From contig JAGCFG010000098.1 in assembly GCA_017650255.1 (NCBI GenBank), forward strand, positions 1 to 6,177: 6,177 nucleotides of DNA, in the 5' to 3' direction. The position numbers were made by a program, and so were the translations under genes. Source of the DNA: Alphaproteobacteria bacterium. Its GTDB lineage: Bacteria > Pseudomonadota > Alphaproteobacteria > RF32 > CAG-239. The notes under the pieces are model-generated. The model was given only the letters and a program-made list of their open reading frames with translations, had not been told where the DNA came from and made no database searches. Position 1 is the first letter of the stretch. Each line of letters opens with the position of its first letter. Positions 1-4,767 of this stretch are shown one piece after another.

Positions 1-298
1 CAACCTTATTTAAAAAATTTAGTGTCTCCAACTTTCCTCCGGTATCAAGATTATCTAAAGGATAATAATCTTGAAACTCATCAAGCATCCTATCTGCAAG
101 TTCAGGTTTTAATGTCAATATATCAGCAAGCAATTCAAAAGCCTTTTTACTCGGAAGCTTTCCAGTTACCCCTGCATCTGCCGCTTCCTTAAGCGTATCA
201 AGGACATCCTCAGCTCGCTCAGGATGGCCAGATACTTTATTTTTTAATATTCTTATATTATTTTCGTTTACCCAAAAATTTCCGTTTGCCCAAAACAT
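1..298 (-). CDS. Hypothetical protein, N-terminal 99 codons (runs off left edge)
   Basis: I do not recognise this protein. The reading frame is open from an ATG at 298-296 to the window edge with no stop, so only the N-terminus is visible. The start is well supported: GGAGG lies at 312-308, 9 nt before the ATG, and an in-frame TGA at 316-314 rules out a longer ATG-started form. The N-terminus is a tandem hexapeptide, FWANGN then FWVNEN. From about residue 15 the sequence is charged and probably alpha-helical, with short helices such as EDVLDTLKEAADAG (30-43) and KKAFELLADIL (51-61), then DEFQDYYPLDNLDTGG (73-88). There is no signal peptide, transmembrane segment or cysteine in the visible part, so a cytoplasmic location is likely. 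It lies downstream of the proS terminator and has its own candidate promoter, so it is probably a separate transcription unit. The coding frame is convincing; the function is unknown. Confidence 0.8.
   Translation of the reverse strand, partial: MFWANGNFWVNENNIRILKNKVSGHPERAEDVLDTLKEAADAGVTGKLPSKKAFELLADILTLKPELADRMLDEFQDYYPLDNLDTGGKLETLNFLNKV
260..295 (-). repeat. Tandem 18-bp duplication at the start of the partial gene
   Basis: Two adjacent 18-bp units, 278-295 and 260-277, differ at only two positions. On the coding strand they immediately follow the ATG and encode FWANGN and FWVNEN. The unit is a multiple of three, so the duplication keeps the frame. Both differences change an amino acid (A to V, G to E). 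It looks like a local in-frame duplication. Confidence 0.8.
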
Positions 299-361
299 TC
301 CGCACAACCTCCATCAAACCTACCAAAATACTATAAAAGAAATTCCTTAACATATGCTTTA

Positions 362-390
362 ATAGTAGCATATATTTTACTTTTTGTCTA
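362..390 (-). promoter_or_regulatory. Candidate sigma70 promoter for the left-edge gene, with dyad over the -10
   Basis: On the minus strand a -35-like TAGACA (390-385) and a -10-like TACTAT (367-362) are 17 bp apart. That matches the consensus at 5 of 6 and 4 of 6 positions. The -10 lies inside an inverted repeat: ATATGC at 352-357 and its complement GCATAT at 368-373. Transcription would start near 355 and give a leader of roughly 57 nt ending in the GGAGG site. A weaker -10-like TATAGT is nearer the gene but lacks a -35 partner. This is a pattern match only. Confidence 0.45.
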
Positions 391-404
391 GTTTTTAGAA
401 CAAT

Positions 405-430
405 AAAAAACTCGGCATTGCCGAGTTTTT
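405..430 (-). terminator. Intrinsic terminator of proS
   Basis: A perfect stem of CTCGGC (411-416) and GCCGAG (420-425) encloses a 3-nt loop. It is flanked by A residues at 405-410 and T residues at 426-430, which extend the stem to about 11 bp. On the minus strand the hairpin begins about 10-15 nt after the proS stop and is followed by a run of six U, as expected for Rho-independent termination. The symmetry means it could also stop plus-strand transcripts, but no plus-strand gene lies just to its left. Confidence 0.9.
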
Positions 431-439
431 CATTCGCTA

Positions 440-1957
440 TCAATAGCTTCTTGCGTAGATAACGTCCAGTGTCGCGGGTTTTCCGGTCAGCAAACATTCG
501 CCTTCCGTACCGCTTTGGTCAAAAGGAATACAGCGGATAGTAATTTTCATCGATTTCAAAATTTCTTCCGTTGCCGCATCTCCGCACCATTTTCCGCGTA
601 CAAAAGCAACCTTCCCCTTTTTGCCATCCTCAATCCAAACATTGCTGTTAGCAAAATATTCAGCAAACTGCTCTTTTGTAACAATATCGGTGCGAACATT
701 GTTTTCCAACCTAGCTTTGGCTCTTTCAAACATCTGCTTTTGAATTTTTTGCAAACGCTCTTCAATGCCCGAAACAAAATCACTAATCCCGACAACCTCT
801 TTGCCCTCGGGAGTATTAATTTTCAATCTTTCGCGAACCATCAAATTGTTGCCGTCAACATCTCTCGGTCCCACTTCAACAATAATCGGAGCACCTTTTT
901 TGCTCCACTCCCAAAACTTGTCGACCGGCTTTTTGTCGCGGTTATCAATTTTTATTCTGATTTTATCTTCAAAAGGCATTTTTCCCTTCAGCATATTTTT
1001 CAAATTGTCAATATATGCATTAACTCTATCCGTATCCGCCTCATTTTTAATCAGCGGCACAATCACAACCTGATAAGGCGCAACAGCCGGCGGAACAACC
1101 ATTCCTTCATCGTCAGCATGTGTCATAATCAAACCGCCAATAAGCCTTGTCGAAACACCCCAAGAGGTTGTATATGCATATTCCGGCTGATTATTTTTGT
1201 TAACAAAAGTAATGTTGGCAGACTTTGCAAAATTTTGCCCCAAAAAGTGTGATGTTCCTGCTTGCAAAGCTTTTCCGTCCTGCATCATAGCCTCAACGCA
1301 ATAGGTATCAATTGCCCCCGGAAACTTGTCATATTCCGGCTTGCGTCCCTCAATGACCGGCATAGCCAAATAGTCTTCGCAAACTTCACGATAGACATTA
1401 AGCATTTTAACAGTCTCTTCTTCAGCCTCTTTTTCGCTGGCATGCGCCGTATGTCCTTCTTGCCACAAAAACTCTCTGGTACGCAAAAACAACCTCGGGC
1501 GCATTTCCCAACGCACCACATTTGCCCATTGGTTCACCAAAACCGGCAAATCGCGATAAGACTTAATCCACTTGGAAAAACTGTCAGCAATAATAGTCTC
1601 GGATGTCGGACGCACAATCAAAGGCTCTTCCAAAGGAGAGGCCGGAACCAGCTTGCCGTTCTTGCTCTCAAGTTTAGAGTGGGTAACAACCGCCATTTCT
1701 TTAGCAAATCCTTCAACATGCTCCGCCTCTTTTTGAAAAAAAGACAGTGGAATAAACATCGGGAAATAGTAGTTTTCGTGATTTGTTTCTCTAAATTTCT
1801 CATCAAATACGTCACGGATTCTCTCCCACATGCCGTATCCCCAAGATTTTATAACCATACAACCCGGCGAAACGGAATTCTCGGCCATTTCCGATTCGGA
1901 AACAACATTTTGGTACCATTCCGGATAATTATCTTTTCTAATATTTCTCAATGTCAT
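440..1957 (-). CDS. proS: Prolyl-tRNA synthetase, archaeal/eukaryote-like (type 3)
   Basis: Class II aminoacyl-tRNA synthetase that charges tRNA-Pro with proline in the cytoplasm, using ATP. At 505 residues it has the length of the ProS type 3 family and lacks the editing insertion of E. coli-type enzymes. Visible in order: class II motif 1 region around the GYGMWERIRDVFDEKF helix (40-55); the proline/ATP site RPTSET (116-121); motif 2 in LRTREFLWQEGHTAH (158-172); the LQAGTSHFLGQNF segment (231-243); motif 3 region GGLIMTHADDEGMVVPP (274-290), with A where THGDD is usual; the anticodon-binding domain from about 293 to 400; and a C-terminal domain ending in the family-typical ARSY. In archaeal and Thermus enzymes that domain holds four zinc-binding cysteines. 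Here only C458 and C488 fall in the expected places, with G492 where the CxxC partner would be, so the zinc site is probably lost. The start is supported by AAGGA 7 nt upstream. Transcription ends at the hairpin just downstream. Confidence 0.97.
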   Translation of the reverse strand: MTLRNIRKDNYPEWYQNVVSESEMAENSVSPGCMVIKSWGYGMWERIRDVFDEKFRETNHENYYFPMFIPLSFFQKEAEHVEGFAKEMAVVTHSKLESKNGKLVPASPLEEPLIVRPTSETIIADSFSKWIKSYRDLPVLVNQWANVVRWEMRPRLFLRTREFLWQEGHTAHASEKEAEEETVKMLNVYREVCEDYLAMPVIEGRKPEYDKFPGAIDTYCVEAMMQDGKALQAGTSHFLGQNFAKSANITFVNKNNQPEYAYTTSWGVSTRLIGGLIMTHADDEGMVVPPAVAPYQVVIVPLIKNEADTDRVNAYIDNLKNMLKGKMPFEDKIRIKIDNRDKKPVDKFWEWSKKGAPIIVEVGPRDVDGNNLMVRERLKINTPEGKEVVGISDFVSGIEERLQKIQKQMFERAKARLENNVRTDIVTKEQFAEYFANSNVWIEDGKKGKVAFVRGKWCGDAATEEILKSMKITIRCIPFDQSGTEGECLLTGKPATLDVIYARSY

Positions 1958-1986
1958 AGTTCATTCCTTTTTTTCATAACGTAACG

Positions 1987-2013
1987 AAAAGTCCGCAATC
2001 CCATATTGCGGAC
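1987..2013 (-). terminator. Strong hairpin between the small secreted gene and proS: terminator or 5' leader structure
   Basis: GTCCGCAAT (1991-1999) and ATTGCGGAC (2005-2013) form a perfect 9-bp stem with a 5-nt loop. On the minus strand it lies 38 nt after the stop of the small secreted gene and is followed by TTTTCGTT, a short and interrupted U tract, so it may be a weak intrinsic terminator for that gene. However, only about 33 nt separate it from the proS ATG, too little for a separate promoter. The best proS promoter candidate would place the hairpin at the 5' end of the proS mRNA. Attenuator, mRNA-stabilising and terminator roles all remain possible. Confidence 0.55.
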
Positions 2014-2022
2014 GCGGACCAT

Positions 2023-2051
2023 AATCTAACATCACAAAAGCAGAATGTCTA
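2023..2051 (-). promoter_or_regulatory. Candidate proS promoter
   Basis: On the minus strand TAGACA (2051-2046) and TAGATT (2028-2023) are separated by 17 bp, matching -35 and -10 consensus at 5 of 6 and 4 of 6 positions. The -35 begins directly after the TAG stop of the upstream gene. The predicted start, near 2016, lies immediately before the 1991-2013 hairpin. The same TAGACA -35 with 17-bp spacing appears in the candidate promoter at 362-390. Readthrough from the upstream gene is the alternative way to transcribe proS. Confidence 0.4.
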
Positions 2052-2402
2052 CTACAAAATATCGTCAATTTCCTTAAATATTTTGTGAGCTTTATGCTTA
2101 TCTTCTTTTGAATCTTTCAGCATATCTTTGCGCTCCTGCATATTTTTTTGCAGCTGCGCATCAACAGCCTGAGCTTGGGCTTCTGCCAAATCTTGATTAG
2201 CTTTTGCCTGCGTTTTCAAAACCATTTTGTGCTCATCAGAAAAATGCGACTTTTCAATTTTTCTGACAGCCTCATCATAGTCATCATGAATATCGGACAT
2301 TTCTTTTTCCAGCCAGTTTTTTTTGTGAAAATCGCCTGCATTTGCATCAAAAAAAGCAAGAACAGCAGCCATAACAGCCATTACATAGAATATTCTTTTC
2401 AT
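2052..2402 (-). CDS. Small secreted, helix-rich periplasmic protein, function unknown
   Basis: 116 residues. A clear Sec signal peptide occupies residues 1-22: a basic start (MKR), the hydrophobic core IFYVMAVMAAVLAFF, and an ANA cleavage site before GDF. The mature part, about 94 residues, has no cysteine or membrane segment and is very rich in K, D, E, Q, A and H. It reads as one or two long helices (about 29-56 and 58-112) with an alanine/glutamine stretch AKANQDLAEAQAQAVDAQLQ at 66-85. Small helical periplasmic chaperones such as the Skp or Spy type have a similar general look, but I see no diagnostic motif, so no function is assigned. The start is supported by GAGG at 2413-2410, 7 nt before the ATG. 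The gene is divergent from the exported metalloprotease-like gene and upstream of proS on the same strand. The coding call is strong because a start, SD, signal peptide and following hairpin all agree. Confidence 0.85.
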   Translation of the reverse strand: MKRIFYVMAVMAAVLAFFDANAGDFHKKNWLEKEMSDIHDDYDEAVRKIEKSHFSDEHKMVLKTQAKANQDLAEAQAQAVDAQLQKNMQERKDMLKDSKEDKHKAHKIFKEIDDIL

Positions 2403-2433
2403 TTTTTTACCTCATAAAATTAAACCCGAAATT

Positions 2434-2461
2434 CATATAATTACTGTAACAAAAATATCAA
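2434..2461 (-). promoter_or_regulatory. Candidate promoter for the small secreted gene
   Basis: On the minus strand TTGATA (2461-2456) and TATATG (2439-2434) are 16 bp apart, giving a predicted start near 2427 and a leader of about 25 nt that contains the GAGG site. The region is very AT-rich, so other -10 choices exist, for example TTGTCA with TATTTT slightly further upstream. Modest support only. Confidence 0.35.
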
Positions 2462-2472
2462 CATAACAAATA

Positions 2473-2500
2473 TTGACAAAAATTAGAAAAAAGGTATAAT
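2473..2500 (+). promoter_or_regulatory. Consensus-perfect sigma70 promoter for the metalloprotease-like gene
   Basis: TTGACA (2473-2478) and TATAAT (2495-2500) are both exact consensus hexamers with a 16-bp, mostly A spacer. The predicted start is near 2507, giving a very short leader of about 18 nt that carries the AAGGA site at 2514-2518, 6 nt before the ATG at 2525. It lies back to back with the weaker candidate promoter of the divergent small secreted gene. Confidence 0.85.
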
Positions 2501-2524
2501 ATAGGCATCAGGAAAGGAAAACGC

Positions 2525-4384
2525 ATGACAGAAAAAGAACGCAAAGAACTGGTAAAAAAATTAAAAAGATTTATTCGCCCACTCGAAAAAGCCGGAAAAG
2601 TCGCCGGAATGTACGCGCTTTTGAACTTTTGCGCACCTTCTGCCCAAGCCCAATTTTCCTATTTGGCTGATAAGAATCCCACTTATACAACCAATCCGGC
2701 AAACTACCCAAAGACTAGAACTGTAAACATTCAAGTAGATACCGTAGAGTCTGGACAAACTGCATATGCCAAAACCAGTCCATCAAGAGGAATAATTACC
2801 ATAAATTACGTACCTGGTGACGAAGGATTTAATATCCTAGCTCAAGACGAAGATCACATAATACACGAAATCGGGCATATAGAAGATTTTATGCGAGGAG
2901 CATATGATTATCCTATTTCACCCCAACAAGCACTTATTCGAGATAGACATGAGGAAATAGCCGCTAATATTAATGTTCTAATCTATAAGCGTGCAAAGTA
3001 TTTAGAAACAGGAAATCTTGATGTTTTTAACGGATTTTTCTCCTATTATAGGAAAGCAATTGAAGACGGAACTATCATTCCAAATAGCCAGAATCTGGAT
3101 GAATTTAACAAAGAAATGAAATTTATTTTCGATGAAACACAGAAGAATTGGATTAAACACAGAGGGAAAGAATATGAAGATCAAGATTTTGACCAAGCTA
3201 TAGGACTCGGTGATTTTGAAGGTAAATACAGATATTTCTGGGATCAAAATTACGAGCAAAGCCTTAATATCATTTATACAAAATGCGGTATAAACTTTTG
3301 GCAATATCATACTAAAGATTTGGAAATTAGCGACGTTGTTCAAAAGAAATTGAATGCGATTATAAAGAAAACTCCACAAAAAACAGCATCAACAGAAAAC
3401 AACGCAATATACAAATCAAGTATACCGAGTGAACCAAGATACTATATTTGGAGCGAAGAAAAGCGGGTATCAACCCCAATAGCCTTCAATATCCCGTACG
3501 TTGTCATTCAAACACCTCCAGGATATCAACAAAAACTTCCAAAAATAGATAAAGACAGACAACAAAAATTTGAAGAATACATAGCACGCAGCACCCAGAA
3601 AATACCCCAAGATTCGGAGGAAAGCGTCCCTCAAAATATTCAAGAAAATAAAAAAGAAAAAAAGAAAAACGGATGGAATGAGTTTTGGGAAAAAGTTGGA
3701 GATTTCTTTAGACCTTCGTGGAAACAAAAACCCGACAGATCCTCTGCTCCGGCAGCAAAACCGACCACTACCCCCAAACCTGCTCCGGTTGCAAAAACGG
3801 CTCCCAAACCTGCCCCTGCTGTTCCGCAAAACACTGTTGTTGACACACTTTCACAACAAAACCAACTTACAGAAAATATTTCCGAACCCAAAAGCAAATG
3901 GAATGAGTTTTGGGATAAGGTTGGAGACTTCTTCAGACCTTCGTGGAAACAAAAACCCGAGAAAAAAACTACAGTTTCTCAAACCTCGGCTCCAAAAGTA
4001 AAAGTCGAACCAACTCCGGCACCTACCCCAAAAGCCAAACCAACTTCCACATCGGCCCCAACACCTGTTGCAAAATCTGCGCCGCAACCTGAACAAGCAC
4101 CCACACCTGCTCCGGAACAAAAAGCACAACCTGCTCCAGATTCAACGACGGTGGCCGAACAAAACGTCTCCCCTGCCCCCGAACAGGTTGAAACCACAAA
4201 CCGCATCTCCTCCGGTAAGGACAGAGCAGTTCGCATGCATAACAAACTCAAAAAGAAAGTATTAGAAGAAGAAAAAGCCAAATATCAAAGGGATCAAAAA
4301 AGGGAACAAAGAAAAGAACAACGCAAATCTCGCGAATGTAACAAAATCAAACAACAAATCGAAAAAGAAAAAGCTAAAAGCTGA
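2525..4384 (+). CDS. Exported zincin-like metallopeptidase with duplicated Trp-rich module and Pro/Ala linkers
   Basis: 619 residues; I do not recognise a named family. The N-terminus has a long basic stretch (1-24), a short hydrophobic segment (about 25-36) and a PSAQA site (38-42) before QF. It reads as a Sec signal peptide with an unusually long n-region. A zinc-metallopeptidase signature follows: HEIGH at 114-118, with E115 the expected catalytic base. It is followed 25-26 residues later by EEIAAN (143-148), where E143 or E144 could be the third ligand, a gluzincin-like layout also seen in ImmA/IrrE-type proteins. Residues 150-280 are helical and aromatic-rich. Then come two near-identical 20-residue modules, starting WNEFW at 384 and 459 and ending in SWKQKP. 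Each is followed by a Pro/Ala/Lys/Thr linker (about 406-433 and 488-552). The tail (565-619) is a strongly basic helix. It probably works in the periplasm, at the cell surface or outside the cell. The start is fixed by AAGGA and a consensus promoter. No terminator follows, so readthrough into the cold-shock gene is possible. The peptidase call is inferred from the motif alone. Confidence 0.85.
   Translation: MTEKERKELVKKLKRFIRPLEKAGKVAGMYALLNFCAPSAQAQFSYLADKNPTYTTNPANYPKTRTVNIQVDTVESGQTAYAKTSPSRGIITINYVPGDEGFNILAQDEDHIIHEIGHIEDFMRGAYDYPISPQQALIRDRHEEIAANINVLIYKRAKYLETGNLDVFNGFFSYYRKAIEDGTIIPNSQNLDEFNKEMKFIFDETQKNWIKHRGKEYEDQDFDQAIGLGDFEGKYRYFWDQNYEQSLNIIYTKCGINFWQYHTKDLEISDVVQKKLNAIIKKTPQKTASTENNAIYKSSIPSEPRYYIWSEEKRVSTPIAFNIPYVVIQTPPGYQQKLPKIDKDRQQKFEEYIARSTQKIPQDSEESVPQNIQENKKEKKKNGWNEFWEKVGDFFRPSWKQKPDRSSAPAAKPTTTPKPAPVAKTAPKPAPAVPQNTVVDTLSQQNQLTENISEPKSKWNEFWDKVGDFFRPSWKQKPEKKTTVSQTSAPKVKVEPTPAPTPKAKPTSTSAPTPVAKSAPQPEQAPTPAPEQKAQPAPDSTTVAEQNVSPAPEQVETTNRISSGKDRAVRMHNKLKKKVLEEEKAKYQRDQKREQRKEQRKSRECNKIKQQIEKEKAKS
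3674..3958 (+). repeat. Duplicated 60-bp Trp-rich module (3674-3733 and 3899-3958) with linker
   Basis: The two 60-bp copies differ at four positions, of which only one changes an amino acid (E388 to D463). Each encodes WNEFW, then E or D, KVGDFF, and RPSWKQKP. The spacer between them is Pro/Ala-rich. The linkers after each copy also resemble one another (AKPTTT...PVAKTAPKP after the first, AKPTST...PVAKSAPQP after the second). The duplicated unit was therefore probably the whole module plus linker, about 75 residues, with the linker diverging faster than the core. Confidence 0.9.
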
Positions 4385-4495
4385 GTATAACCGTCAAATA
4401 TATCTTGCTAATAAAACAAAACAATAATACCTTTTAATGTGGAAGGCAAGTTTGTTGTCTCCGTGGATTAACCTGTTTGTAAGAGGATTAAAGTT
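4385..4495 (+). promoter_or_regulatory. Cold-shock gene leader with possible SD-masking hairpin
   Basis: A 111-nt AT-rich gap precedes the cold-shock gene. I find no hairpin with a T run ending the upstream gene and no convincing -35/-10 pair; TTGCTA at 4405-4410 is the nearest -35-like site but lacks a well-spaced -10. Near the start codon, TTAACCT (4468-4474) can pair with AGG-A-TTAA (4484-4491), leaving a 9-nt loop and one bulged A. This would cover most of the GAGGA Shine-Dalgarno at 4483-4487. GGATTAA also occurs twice, at 4465-4471 and 4485-4491. Cold-shock genes are commonly controlled through leader RNA structure, so this is plausible, but the stem is short and AU-rich. Confidence 0.4.
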
Positions 4496-4699
4496 ATGGC
4501 AGCAGGAACTGTAAAATGGTTTAACAAAAGAAAAGGCTACGGCTTTATCACCCCTGATGAGGGAGAAAAAGACGTTTTTGTTCACATCACAGCCGTAAAA
4601 GAGGCCGGATTGCGCACATTAAACGAAGGCGACAAGGTTAGTTATGAAACAATGACCGAGCGCGATCGCACTGTAGCAGGCAACATCAAGCTGCTGTAA
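4496..4699 (+). CDS. CspA-family cold-shock protein
   Basis: 67 residues, the full length of a single cold-shock domain. The family binds single-stranded RNA and DNA through a five-stranded beta barrel and acts as an RNA chaperone in the cytoplasm, especially after temperature downshift. The diagnostic features are all present: GTVKWFN at 4-10, the RNP1 motif KGYGFITP at 13-20, and the RNP2 motif VFVHI at 27-31. AVKEAGL follows at 33-39, then LNEGDKVSYE (41-50) and a final strand NIKLL. The AGL-x-x-LNEG-x-x-V segment is typical of alphaproteobacterial family members. GAGGA lies 8 nt before the ATG. Genomes usually carry several csp paralogues, so I give no specific gene symbol. The gene is followed at once by a strong terminator. 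Confidence 0.97.
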   Translation: MAAGTVKWFNKRKGYGFITPDEGEKDVFVHITAVKEAGLRTLNEGDKVSYETMTERDRTVAGNIKLL

Positions 4700-4719
4700 T
4701 TTCTTTAGTACTGTTTTAT

Positions 4720-4749
4720 AAAAAAACCTCGGTCTCCCGAGGTTTTTTT
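4720..4749. terminator. Bidirectional intrinsic terminator between convergent genes
   Basis: CCTCGG (4727-4732) pairs with CCGAGG (4737-4742) around a 4-nt loop, extended by seven A (4720-4726) pairing with the T run (4743-4750). Reading plus, the T run follows the hairpin about 30 nt after the cold-shock stop. Reading minus, the A tract becomes a U tract about 40 nt after the stop of the convergent gene ending at 4768. It therefore serves both genes. Its design, with a CTCGG core between A and T tracts, matches the proS terminator. Confidence 0.93.
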
Positions 4750-4767
4750 TGATTTTTCAAAAGCCGA

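Noticed and set aside
258..497. Minus-strand 79-residue frame ending in a repeated LGKRKF
   Set aside because: It crosses the proS end and its terminator and overlaps the SD-supported partial gene in another frame; the repeat is the 18-bp duplication read out of frame.
515..1984. Long plus-strand open frames opposite proS (for example 515-1252 and 1262-1984)
   Set aside because: They are antisense to a clearly conserved synthetase, have no SD support, and encode basic, low-complexity sequence typical of the complement of a real gene.
2148..2417. Plus-strand 89-residue frame opposite the small secreted gene
   Set aside because: Antisense to a gene with SD and signal peptide; it has no start support and runs into the divergent control region.
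2570..2632. Lipoprotein processing at C36 of the metallopeptidase-like protein
   Set aside because: The residues before the cysteine (LNFC) do not match a lipobox, while PSAQA further on fits ordinary signal peptidase cleavage.
3470..4281. Several minus-strand frames opposite the Pro/Ala linkers, rich in Gly, Cys, Arg or Phe
   Set aside because: Their composition is the direct complement of the Pro/Ala/Lys codons of the plus-strand gene; there are no start signals.
3659..4383. Possible CRISPR-like or tandem repeat array in the Pro/Ala region
   Set aside because: Only one exact-length module recurs, in frame and coding; spacers are not of regular length and the region is a continuous reading frame.
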